From Pseudomonas putida W15Oct28 (GTDB lineage Bacteria; Pseudomonadota; Gammaproteobacteria; Pseudomonadales; Pseudomonadaceae), in contig NZ_JENB01000031.1 of the NCBI RefSeq assembly GCF_000708715.2, positions 1-64,000 on the forward strand: a stretch of 64,000 nt of DNA. Reading direction: 5' to 3'. The position numbers and the translations under genes are program-made. Below are positions 53,225-60,612 of the stretch, piece after piece. The notes beneath the pieces are model-generated. The model saw nothing but the letters and a program-made list of their open reading frames with translations. It was not told the origin of the DNA and ran no database searches. How positions within the stretch are numbered: the first letter of the stretch is position 1; each line of letters opens with the position of its first letter.

Positions 53225-53242
53225 TTTTGCTCTGGCTGCCAG
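53225..53242. promoter_or_regulatory. Shared palindromic motif upstream of the cytochrome c gene
   Basis: TTTTGCTCTGGCTGCCAG with CTGGC-N-GCCAG at 53232-53242, about 76 nt before the cytochrome start. Confidence 0.5.
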
Positions 53243-53276
53243 GCTGTTTGTTGGGCTTGCCAAATGGGTTGTCTGT

Positions 53277-53379
53277 ACCGGCCTCTTCGCGGGTAAACCC
53301 GCTCCCACAGGGAGATCACATTGCTCAAGTCCAGTGCAATACCTGTGGGAGCGGGCGTGCCCGCGAAAGGGCCGGTACA
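53277..53379. repeat. REP pair (GGGAGCGGGC type)
   Basis: CTTCGCGGGTAAACCCGCTC and the inverse GTGGGAGCGGGCGTGCCCGC, ending 10 nt before the feaR stop. Confidence 0.85.
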
Positions 53380-53388
53380 GGCAAACGA

Positions 53389-54303
53389 TCAGTTGGCATG
53401 CTGGCGCCGATACTCCCCAGGCGTCACCCCAAACCGCGCCTTGAACGCAGTACTGAAATAGCTCGAGTCCGAGAACCCCCAGGCATACCCCAGCGACGAC
53501 ACTTTCTGGTCCATCGCCGGGTTGCGCAGGTGCTCGGCGCAGAAGTCGAGGCGGCGGTTGCGGATGTACTGGGCGATCACCAAACCATGCTTGGCAAAAA
53601 TGCGGTACAGGCTACGCATCGAAATCCCCACTTCACGGGCAATCACTTCGGGCGTGAGCTGTTCGCAGGTGATGCGCTGGTCGATCAGCGCCAGCGCCTT
53701 GCGGAACATGCGCTCGTGGCTGCCGGGCACCGTGTCGTGGCTGATGGCCGGGCGCAGCAAGGCGATCAGCGCATCAAGTACGGCCTGGCTTTCGTGGTCG
53801 GTCATGTGCCGGGTACGCCCCGTCTCCAGCATCATCAGCCGCGCCATGCTGGCCAGCGGCGTTTGCGCCTCGATACGTTTTGCGCAGGCCACGACGGTGC
53901 CGCGTGTGCCGCTTTCCACCTGGGCGCGCGGCAGGATCAGCGACAGTTGCCGAGAGCGTTGGTGAAAGTGCATGTCCAGCGGGCTGCTGGCGTCGATCAG
54001 GGTCAGGTCGCCGGCCTGCAGTTCGATGCGCGCCCCCTGATGCTCGATGTGCGAGGTGCCGGCCAGTTGCAGCACGGCATAGTAGTTGTCGGCGCCACTG
54101 GCACGGATTTCCCGGGGGCCGCGGAACAGGTTCACCTGGGTCATGTCGACGATGCTCATGGAGATCTGGCCTGCCTGGCACTTTTCGAGCTGGCCGACGA
54201 ACCCCGGGTCGAGCTTGCGGCCGTTGAAGTGGCCACAGGCTTCATTGACCTGGCTGAGCCAGGCCTGGAAACGGTCGTCGTGAACGCGGGTTGCAGGGAT
54301 CAT
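53389..54303 (-). CDS. feaR: AraC-family activator, FeaR-like
   Basis: 304 residues. The N-terminal beta-rich sensor is about 1-195. The C-terminal double helix-turn-helix (about 205-300) has LTPEVIAREVGISMRSLYRIFAKHG and LGYAWGFSDSSYFSTAFKARFGVTPGEYRR. Length and arrangement fit FeaR, the activator of aromatic amine oxidation and phenylacetaldehyde dehydrogenase in enterobacteria. It adjoins the amine dehydrogenase operon in the same direction but after its terminator, so it has its own promoter. Confidence 0.82.
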   Translation of the reverse strand: MIPATRVHDDRFQAWLSQVNEACGHFNGRKLDPGFVGQLEKCQAGQISMSIVDMTQVNLFRGPREIRASGADNYYAVLQLAGTSHIEHQGARIELQAGDLTLIDASSPLDMHFHQRSRQLSLILPRAQVESGTRGTVVACAKRIEAQTPLASMARLMMLETGRTRHMTDHESQAVLDALIALLRPAISHDTVPGSHERMFRKALALIDQRITCEQLTPEVIAREVGISMRSLYRIFAKHGLVIAQYIRNRRLDFCAEHLRNPAMDQKVSSLGYAWGFSDSSYFSTAFKARFGVTPGEYRRQHAN

Positions 54304-54379
54304 TGGGGGCCTCGCACGGGTAACGCTGAAACGGGTCGCTTGGGCGACTCTTGGCGTGTTGTTTAAAGTTTAAAATTCA

Positions 54380-54393
54380 CTTGAATATTCAAG
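54380..54393. promoter_or_regulatory. Perfect palindrome upstream of feaR
   Basis: CTTGAATATTCAAG, 14 bp, 77 nt before the feaR start, in AT-rich surroundings suited to a promoter. Confidence 0.45.
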
Positions 54394-54580
54394 CAAAAAG
54401 CGGGCCCTGTGGATTGTTTGAAACATACAGACACATCCTAAGCTGATGATATGTATGTGTTTAATTTTATTTTCCTTCAATTTACGAGGAAGGCTGTGAG
54501 GTTTTTGTGCGCTCAGGTGGCGCAAAAATGTGCAGATACTACCCATCGGGTGTTTCGTGGGCGTGCGCAGTTTACGGGCG

Positions 54581-54606
54581 AAAAAAAGCCCGCTGAGCGG
54601 GCGGGC
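54581..54606 (-). terminator. Rho-independent terminator of the amine dehydrogenase operon
   Basis: On the minus strand GCCCGC-TCA-GCGGGC is followed directly by TTTTTTT. It begins 27 nt after the stop of the last operon gene. Confidence 0.9.
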
Positions 54607-54632
54607 TGAAGGCACAACGCTTGCGTGTTTCA

Positions 54633-55151
54633 TCAATGGCCGAGGCCGTCGCCGATGGCAATGCCCCTGGCCCGCATATCTTCAATCAAGCCTGCGCGCA
54701 CATTGGGCAGGTTCAGCATGCTCTGCTGGCGTACCCGGTGCACTTCCGCGCCGGTATAGGCCGGCCACTGCTCTGGCGAGCTGTTACCGGCCATGCCATC
54801 GCGCGTCAGCAACCAGTTGAGCAGGTCGGCGATCTGCTGGTCATTCAGTGCGGACTGCGAAATGCCCGGCACCCGTACCAGGAACTCACGGCCACCTGGC
54901 ACCCGCAGGAAATTACCGACAAAACCCTGCATGCGCGGTGTGTCGTTGGCCGCCGAGCCTTCACCATGGTCACGGTGGCAGCCGGCACACTGCAGCTGGT
55001 AGTTCACCGGTACCGAGTAGCCCGCCTGGGCAATCGGCACCGGCGCTACTTCGTTGCCGGGGGCGGGCCGCTGGTTGGGGTTGGGCAGGGTTCTGGCCTG
55101 GGCCACGGGGGCCAGCAGGCACAGAAGCAGCAGTAACGTCATGCCGCGCAT
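54633..55151 (-). CDS. Cytochrome c-like protein of the amine dehydrogenase operon
   Basis: 172 residues from the ATG at 55151, 4 nt after the aauA stop (a second ATG is at 55142). Signal peptide about 1-20 (LLAPVAQA). One heme motif, CAGCH (about 55-59), followed by RDHGEGS. The C-terminal part is helical, with candidate distal Met residues. In Alcaligenes faecalis a comparable frame follows aauBEDA, as I recall. It may accept electrons from, or take part in maturing, the dehydrogenase; no MauG-type diheme protein is visible. Confidence 0.82.
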   Translation of the reverse strand: MRGMTLLLLLCLLAPVAQARTLPNPNQRPAPGNEVAPVPIAQAGYSVPVNYQLQCAGCHRDHGEGSAANDTPRMQGFVGNFLRVPGGREFLVRVPGISQSALNDQQIADLLNWLLTRDGMAGNSSPEQWPAYTGAEVHRVRQQSMLNLPNVRAGLIEDMRARGIAIGDGLGH

Positions 55152-55155
55152 GGCG

Positions 55156-55677
55156 CTACACCGCCACGCCACGGATGATGGTGACGGTGCAGTTGTAGAT
55201 CTTCGACGCCGCACCCAGGCACCAGTTGATGTCGTTGTTGTTGAACGGCCGGTACAGCGGCTGTTCATCGTCATTGCGTGAGCAGGCGCACTGGCCGCAG
55301 GCGTGCTTACCGCAGCAGTCGTTGTACGAAATGATGTAGTTCTTGCCATCGGCCGGGTTTCGGCAGGTGCCGATCCAGGTCACCAGCGAGGCTTCGGTGC
55401 CGGGCGGGCAGGAGGTGATCGACCCACCGCAGCACGAGCACAGGAAGCCGTCGATCGAGCAGTTGCGCCAGTAGTCGCAGCTGGTCGGGTCACCCGGGTC
55501 ACCCATCTTCGGTTGTTCGGCGGCCAGGGCCTTGGCGGTACGGTCGATGGGCAGCAGCACCGGCAGGGCGGCGCCGGCGACGATCAGCGACCCCAGGCGT
55601 GCCAGCACCTTGCGCCGCGAGGTGGTGTCGGCGACATGGCGGCTGGAGCGTTCAAACAGTTTGTCGAGAAAACTCAT
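55156..55677 (-). CDS. aauA: Aromatic amine dehydrogenase light chain (TTQ subunit)
   Basis: 173 residues. A twin-arginine leader, SRRKVLARLG, and hydrophobic segment occupy about 20-45. The mature part is Cys-rich. W101 and W152 are 51 residues apart, the same spacing as the two Trp residues cross-linked to tryptophan tryptophylquinone in methylamine and aromatic amine dehydrogenases. D120 and T164 match the catalytic Asp and Thr by spacing (+19 and +12). The aau rather than mau assignment rests on the B-E-D-A gene order, the FeaR-like regulator and the aromatic aldehyde dehydrogenase next door. Confidence 0.92.
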   Translation of the reverse strand: MSFLDKLFERSSRHVADTTSRRKVLARLGSLIVAGAALPVLLPIDRTAKALAAEQPKMGDPGDPTSCDYWRNCSIDGFLCSCCGGSITSCPPGTEASLVTWIGTCRNPADGKNYIISYNDCCGKHACGQCACSRNDDEQPLYRPFNNNDINWCLGAASKIYNCTVTIIRGVAV

Positions 55678-55691
55678 GGTCGGCTCCGCGG

Positions 55692-56339
55692 TCAGTGCTG
55701 CGCGCTGTGCTGATGGGGGTGGGCGTGAGGGTGGTCATGGTCATGGCTGTGCGGCTGGTCGCCGTGCAGGTAATGCTGCAGGCTGGCGCTGCCCAGGTGC
55801 AAGGTTTCGAACAGGCTGTCCAGGTGCTCGCGTGAGTTGACCAGGCCTTTGGCGCGCAGGGTGCCAGCCGCGTCGATCAGCACGGCATAGGGCAGTTTGC
55901 CGATCTGATAGGTCATGCCGACTTCCGGGCCGACCACGTAGCTGGCCTGCTGCAGGCCGTTGGCCTCGATCAGCGCCTGTTGCTCGGCGAAGTCGCCATC
56001 GCTGACATAGATCACGTCCAGCGAACCGCTGTTGTCCTTGGCGATGGATTTCACCGCCGGCAGGAGCGACTTGCACACCGGGCAGCCCGGGGCGAGGAAG
56101 AACAGCAGCTGCGAACGCTCGCCGCGGTAGCCGATGTTGACCGGGCGGCCATGGCGGTCGGCTGCAGTCACTTGCGGTGCGGGGTCGTTGACGGTCACGC
56201 CTTTGTCCACCATCAGCGCGCCGGCCGGGGCGATGCGGCCGTGCAGTACGCCAATCTGGCGCACCAGGGCCATGACGGTGAAGGCCACCGCTACCAGCAG
56301 CAGCCAGAGCAGGATGTTCGATGCGATAAGCAGTTGCAT
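55692..56339 (-). CDS. aauD: Amine dehydrogenase maturation protein MauD/AauD-like, His-rich tail
   Basis: 215 residues. One N-terminal membrane anchor (about 5-25), then a thioredoxin-like periplasmic domain with CPVC (FLAPGCPVCKSLLP), likely needed to form the six disulfides of the light chain. The last 30 residues are strikingly His-rich (HSHDHDHPHAHPHQH), suggesting metal binding. It is 14 nt upstream of aauA and 4 nt after aauE. Confidence 0.9.
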   Translation of the reverse strand: MQLLIASNILLWLLLVAVAFTVMALVRQIGVLHGRIAPAGALMVDKGVTVNDPAPQVTAADRHGRPVNIGYRGERSQLLFFLAPGCPVCKSLLPAVKSIAKDNSGSLDVIYVSDGDFAEQQALIEANGLQQASYVVGPEVGMTYQIGKLPYAVLIDAAGTLRAKGLVNSREHLDSLFETLHLGSASLQHYLHGDQPHSHDHDHPHAHPHQHSAQH

Positions 56340-56343
56340 GGGG

Positions 56344-56880
56344 TTATCTCCCGGTCAATTTGGCAAGGCGCGGCTGGTTGGCCAGCAGGCCATCCACCGT
56401 CACATGAAGCAGCAGGGCCACGGCCGCAGCCGCGATCACCACGAAGATGTCCAGCACGCCAAGGGCGCGTTCGGCCATGGGCAACGCCGCAAGGCCGGCA
56501 AGCAGGGCGATCACCAGGTTGCGCAGCAGCAACACCGGGCGCAGCGGCTGGGCGGCACCGGGGCCGGAGCAACCACAGTCGATGTCGCGCCGGCCGCGCC
56601 ACAGGTTCAGGCCGATGGCGCTGGCGTACAGCACCATCAACAGCGCTACCCCCAGTGCTGCACTGGCACGCCAGGCGGGTAGCAGCAGGGCCAGCGCCAG
56701 GGCCAGTTCGGCCAGGGCCAGGCTGGCGGTGGCGACAGGCGCCAGGGTGGCCGGCAGCACCTGATAGGCGCGCACGATGCCGTTGAAGGCGCGCCGGTCA
56801 CGCAGCTTGTGGCTGGCGGCGCTGGCCAGCAGGGCGGCCAGTGCCGTGCTGCTGGCAATCACGAGAACAGGGTCGAGCAT
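56344..56880 (-). CDS. aauE: Amine dehydrogenase accessory membrane protein MauE/AauE-like
   Basis: 178 residues with four or five membrane segments and a periplasmic-side Cys pair in DIDCGCSG, resembling DoxX/MauE proteins that pass electrons for disulfide formation. It follows the heavy-chain gene by 15 nt. MauE and MauD homologues are required for stable light chain. Confidence 0.88.
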   Translation of the reverse strand: MLDPVLVIASSTALAALLASAASHKLRDRRAFNGIVRAYQVLPATLAPVATASLALAELALALALLLPAWRASAALGVALLMVLYASAIGLNLWRGRRDIDCGCSGPGAAQPLRPVLLLRNLVIALLAGLAALPMAERALGVLDIFVVIAAAAVALLLHVTVDGLLANQPRLAKLTGR

Positions 56881-56895
56881 GTTCCGGTCTCCTGC

Positions 56896-58047
56896 TTACC
56901 AAGGGGCCAGGGTGAGCACGGGGGTGTCGGCGATCTGGTCCATGGCGCCGCTGTGCTTGCCGCTGGTGAGGTCGAAGAACTGCACACCGCCTTCCAGGTC
57001 GGTGGCCACCAGGATCGGTGCCTTGTCGTGGCTGGCCTGCAGGCTCCACACCGGTTTCGGCGAGTCCAGAGTGCCGAGCTTCTTGCCGGTCTTGAGGTCG
57101 AAGGCCCAGATGGTGGTGCTCGGGTCTTCCCATTTGCCGTCGGTGTGCTGGTCGTGCATCAGCGCATACAGGCGGTTCAGGCCCGGTGCCAGGGCCAGTG
57201 CCTGCCAGCCGCCCGGTGCCCAGCCTTGCTTGCGCTCTTCGTCGCTGACCAGCGACCAGGTTGGCAACGGCTTGGCCTTGCCGCCCTCGAAGGCCACCGG
57301 GTACACCTCGCCCTGGGTGGTGGTGAAGTAGTAGGTGTCGCCGTTGGCGATGGCGCGTTCGTTGAGGCGCACCTTGTTCGGGTCGAAGAACGGCGTCTGC
57401 GTGCGCGACACTTCCTTGCCGGCGTCATCCAGGGTCACCAGCAGCAACTGGCCGTCGCCGCACAGCGAGGCGAAGCTGCGCTTGCCCACCGGGTAGTTGA
57501 GCACGCAGCCACTGATGGCCACTTCGCTGGCGACCTTGCGCGCCTGGGTGTCGACCACGGTGACCGAAGTCGATGGCGTAAGGTTGAAGACGTAGGCCAG
57601 CTTGTTGTCGGCGCTGACGCCCATGGCGTACTTTTCGGTCAGCGTCGACGCGCGCTTGGCTGGCAGCACCACCTCCCAGGTGGGTTGCAGGGTCTGGGTG
57701 TCCCAGGCCACCAGCACGTCGGTGCGTTCGCCGTAGGTGCCGCGCGAATAGAACAGGTTGGCCGAATACAGCGTGTGGTTGTCCGGGCTCAGCGCGGTGG
57801 GGGCGACAAAGGCGTTGGTGGTCATGCCGAGCATGCGCCTGGCCTTGGGGTCGACCACCACCACCTTGCCGGCGATGGGGTTCTTGAAGTCCACATCAAG
57901 GATGTAGACGCGGTGAGGGTCCGGCGGGAACGGCAAGGTGTTGTGGCCGATCTCTTCGGCGGGCAGGTCGGCCCGCACCGCGCTGCTGCCTGCCGCCACG
58001 GCCAAGGCCAGGGCTGCCGAGATGCTGAGCCTGTCGACGCGACGCAT
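56896..58047 (-). CDS. aauB: Aromatic amine dehydrogenase heavy chain
   Basis: 383 residues. Signal peptide about 1-26 (AGSSAVRA). The remainder is a seven-bladed beta-propeller typical of amine dehydrogenase alpha chains: RVYILDVDF, LYSANLFYSRGTYGERTDVL, PGLNRLYALMH and TTIWAFDLKTGKK. It pairs with AauA as an A2B2 periplasmic enzyme oxidising amines such as tyramine, tryptamine, dopamine and phenylethylamine to aldehydes. First gene of the operon and divergent from the aldehyde dehydrogenase. Confidence 0.92.
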   Translation of the reverse strand: MRRVDRLSISAALALAVAAGSSAVRADLPAEEIGHNTLPFPPDPHRVYILDVDFKNPIAGKVVVVDPKARRMLGMTTNAFVAPTALSPDNHTLYSANLFYSRGTYGERTDVLVAWDTQTLQPTWEVVLPAKRASTLTEKYAMGVSADNKLAYVFNLTPSTSVTVVDTQARKVASEVAISGCVLNYPVGKRSFASLCGDGQLLLVTLDDAGKEVSRTQTPFFDPNKVRLNERAIANGDTYYFTTTQGEVYPVAFEGGKAKPLPTWSLVSDEERKQGWAPGGWQALALAPGLNRLYALMHDQHTDGKWEDPSTTIWAFDLKTGKKLGTLDSPKPVWSLQASHDKAPILVATDLEGGVQFFDLTSGKHSGAMDQIADTPVLTLAPW

Positions 58048-58129
58048 TGGCTATCTCCGATGTTGTTATGGTTTGTGCAGAAATCCCAGTCATCGCAGTG
58101 TGCCGCGTGGCCCGCAGTGCTGATTTGGC

Positions 58130-58160
58130 CTGCGTGACATTCTCTTGAGGCTGCCTGACA
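58130..58160. promoter_or_regulatory. Direct repeat in the aauB/aldehyde dehydrogenase divergent region
   Basis: CTGCGTGACA (58130-58139) and CTGCCTGACA (58151-58160), 21 bp apart, i.e. two helical turns, as in many AraC-family sites. It lies 83 nt from the aauB start and 90 nt from the dehydrogenase start. Confidence 0.6.
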
Positions 58161-58249
58161 AAACGCTGCACAGGGCTGGCAGGCGGCCAGGCATGCGCTT
58201 GAAGATCGGCCCGTCGCCACGTTGGCGCCGCCATCCAGGAGTGCATGTC

Positions 58250-59737
58250 ATGAGCGATATCCCGCTGTTACCCGCCGTGGTCGAGTTCCTCGCCAGGCCC
58301 CATGGCCATTTCATCGAGGGCCGCTACCAGGCGGGCGAGGCCGGGCCTTCGGTGGACATTCGCGACCCGTCCAGCGGCGCGGTCATCAGCCGGGTCGCCG
58401 AGGCGACGGCAGCCGAGGTGGCGCAAGCCGTGCGCAGTGCCCGGCAAGCCTTCAAGGGCAGCTGGGCCGAAGTGTCGCCGTACCAGAAAGGTGTGGTGCT
58501 GAACCGCCTGGCCGACCTGATCGAGGCCAACGCCGAAGAGCTGGCCCAGCTGGAAACGCTGTGCTCGGGCAAGTCGATCAACCTGTCGCGCGGGCTGGAG
58601 ATTGCCCAGAGCGTGGTGTTCCTGCGCTACTTTGCCGGCTGGGCGAGCAAGATCACCGGCCAGACCATGACCCCGTCGCTGCCCTCGTTTGGCGGTGAAC
58701 GCTACACCGCCTTCACCCTGCGCGAGCCGGTGGGGGTGGTGGCCGGGATCGTGCCGTGGAACTTCTCGGTGATGATCGGTATCTGGAAGATCGCTTCGGC
58801 GCTGGTCACCGGCTGCACCATCGTGGTCAAGCCCAGCGAGTTCACGCCCTTGACCTTGCTGCGTATCGCCGAGCTGGCGGTAGAGGCCGGGGTGCCGGCC
58901 GGCGCGTTCAACGTGGTCAACGGGCGCGGCCAGGCGGGGCAACTGCTGATCGAGCACCCCGAGGTGGCCAAGGTGGCGTTCACCGGCTCGGTGCCGACGG
59001 GTATCGCCGTGGGCAAGGCCGCCATGGCCGCCAACCTGACCCGCGCCACGCTGGAGCTGGGTGGCAAGAACGCGGCGGCGCTACTGGCCGACGTGGATGT
59101 CGACGGTGCAGTGGCCGGCATCGTGCAAACCGCCTTTGTCCACCAGGGGCAGGTGTGCGCCTCGCCGGAGCGCCTGTATGTGCACCGCAGCCGGGTGGAC
59201 GAGTTCACCGGTAAACTGGCGGCCGCGCTGGGGCAATTGAAGATTGGCTCGGCGCTGGACCCGGACGCCCAGTTCGGGCCCTTGGCCAATGCGACGCACC
59301 TGCAGAAGATTCTCGGCTTCTTCGACCGCGCCCGGGCCAGCAACACCGTAGTGTGTGGGGCCAGGGCCGTCGAACGGCCGGGTTACTTCGTCGAACCCAC
59401 GGTGGTATTGGCTAATGACGCCAGCGACCCGCTGCTGCACGAGGAAACCTTCGGCCCCATCGTCTGCGTGCTGCCCTTCGATGACGAAGCGCAACTGCTG
59501 GAAATGATCAACGACAGCCCCTATGGCCTGACCGCCAGCCTGTGGACCAACGACCTGTCCAAGGCCCTGCGCCTGATCCCGCAGATCGAGGCGGGCACGG
59601 TGTGGGTCAACATGCACACCTTCCTCGACCCGGCGGTGCCGTTTGGCGGGACCAAGGCATCGGGGGTGGGGCGCGAGTTCGGCAGTGCGTTCATCGAGGA
59701 TTACACCGAGCTGAAGTCGGTGATGATCAGGTACTGA
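58250..59737 (+). CDS. feaB: Aromatic aldehyde dehydrogenase (phenylacetaldehyde dehydrogenase type)
   Basis: 495 residues from the ATG at 58250 (AGGAG about 10 nt upstream). NAD-dependent aldehyde dehydrogenase with N171 (VPWNFS), E269 (LELGGKN) and nucleophile C303 (GQVCASPE). The segment LPSFGGERYTAFTLREPVGV is typical of FeaB/PadA/StyD enzymes. It would oxidise the aldehydes made by the divergent amine dehydrogenase; with tryptamine this gives indole-3-acetate, the substrate of the nearby iac genes. The specificity is inferred. Confidence 0.85.
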   Translation: MSDIPLLPAVVEFLARPHGHFIEGRYQAGEAGPSVDIRDPSSGAVISRVAEATAAEVAQAVRSARQAFKGSWAEVSPYQKGVVLNRLADLIEANAEELAQLETLCSGKSINLSRGLEIAQSVVFLRYFAGWASKITGQTMTPSLPSFGGERYTAFTLREPVGVVAGIVPWNFSVMIGIWKIASALVTGCTIVVKPSEFTPLTLLRIAELAVEAGVPAGAFNVVNGRGQAGQLLIEHPEVAKVAFTGSVPTGIAVGKAAMAANLTRATLELGGKNAAALLADVDVDGAVAGIVQTAFVHQGQVCASPERLYVHRSRVDEFTGKLAAALGQLKIGSALDPDAQFGPLANATHLQKILGFFDRARASNTVVCGARAVERPGYFVEPTVVLANDASDPLLHEETFGPIVCVLPFDDEAQLLEMINDSPYGLTASLWTNDLSKALRLIPQIEAGTVWVNMHTFLDPAVPFGGTKASGVGREFGSAFIEDYTELKSVMIRY

Positions 59738-59754
59738 ATAGCTTGCCAGTGCCC

Positions 59755-59869
59755 GTGTAGGAGCGGCCTTGTGTCGCGATGGGCTGCAAAGCAGCCCCGG
59801 CGATCTCCAGTGGGTGCTGAAATCCGGGGCCGCTTTGCGGCCCATCGCGACACAAGGCCGCTCCTACAG
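59755..59869. repeat. REP pair (TAGGAGCGGCC type)
   Basis: TGTAGGAGCGGCCTTGTGTC with its inverse, enclosing GGGCTGCAAAGCAGCCC and GGGCCGCTTTGCGGCCC stems. Confidence 0.9.
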
Positions 59870-59954
59870 AAGCCGCGCCAGTGTTCAGGTTTTGAGCAAG
59901 CCAGTGGCACCGCCATCGCATAGAATTCAGGTTTTAGCCGAGTCCCGCCCCATC

Positions 59955-60449
59955 ATGCTGCCCATCGCGCTGCTGCCAACCACCGCTGACCAGGCCCCGC
60001 TGATCCGCAACCTCTACCAGTTCTATTCCTACGAGTCCTCGGACTGGGAGCAGGAGGACGTCGAAGTGGACGGCCGCTTCTATATCCACGACGAGCACCT
60101 GCAACGCTACTGGCAGGACGACGGCTGGGGCGCCTACCTGGTGCTGGCGGACGGCTTCATCGCCGGTTTCGTGCTGGTGGAACGCAGCGAACTGCCGGGC
60201 ATCGACGCGCTGGAACTGGCGGACCTGTTCATCCTGAAAAAGTACCGCCGCCAGGGCATCGGCCAGGCGGTGGCGTTGCAGCTGCTGGGCGGCGAGGGCG
60301 ACTGGTTGCTGCGTTGCTACGCACAAGACCCGCCCGCCGTGGCGTTCTGCAACGCCGTACTGGCGAACCTGTCGCGCCCGGCGCAGGCCATTGCCCTGTC
60401 GGATGAACCGGACCTGCTCAGTTTCCTGGTGAGCGGCGCCCGCCATTGA
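59955..60449 (+). CDS. GNAT-family acetyltransferase
   Basis: 164 residues from the ATG at 59955. The acetyl-CoA loop is KKYRRQGIGQAVALQLL (about 95-111), preceded by ALELADLFIL. The N-terminal part, NLYQFYSYESSDWE, is seen in a group of predicted acetyltransferases of unknown substrate. It follows a REP element and shows no operon partner. Confidence 0.78.
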   Translation: MLPIALLPTTADQAPLIRNLYQFYSYESSDWEQEDVEVDGRFYIHDEHLQRYWQDDGWGAYLVLADGFIAGFVLVERSELPGIDALELADLFILKKYRRQGIGQAVALQLLGGEGDWLLRCYAQDPPAVAFCNAVLANLSRPAQAIALSDEPDLLSFLVSGARH

Positions 60450-60495
60450 GGGGTTGCCAGCCTTCGTTCGTCCTTGAAGAGGGATAGCGACTTTT

Positions 60496-60513
60496 TTGTG
60501 AGCCACTTCACAA
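60496..60513. promoter_or_regulatory. CRP/Vfr-type site upstream of the GGDEF-EAL gene
   Basis: TTGTGA-N6-TCACAA, a perfect dyad containing the TGTGA-N6-TCACA consensus, 100 nt before the start codon. Confidence 0.6.
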
Positions 60514-60612
60514 AATCGTCATGAGCGGCATAATGCCATCAACGCTTTCCAAGACCCGGCCAGTGCATGCCGTGGTCCCTTTTCATGCGCTTCGAAGGTT
60601 CAGGTAAAGTTC

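Larger units (their letters stand above)
54304..54632. other. 329-bp AT-rich intergenic region upstream of feaR
   Basis: It contains the palindrome at 54380-54393, an inverted repeat TTTTTGTGCGC/GCGCAAAAA at 54502-54528 that could be a weak terminator or site, and the terminator of the amine dehydrogenase operon. No gene is seen. Confidence 0.7.

Noticed and set aside
54633..58047. Methylamine dehydrogenase (mau) operon
   Set aside because: There is no mauF, mauC, mauJ or mauG. The B-E-D-A order with a FeaR-like regulator and aromatic aldehyde dehydrogenase fits the aromatic amine enzyme better, although methylamine use is not excluded.
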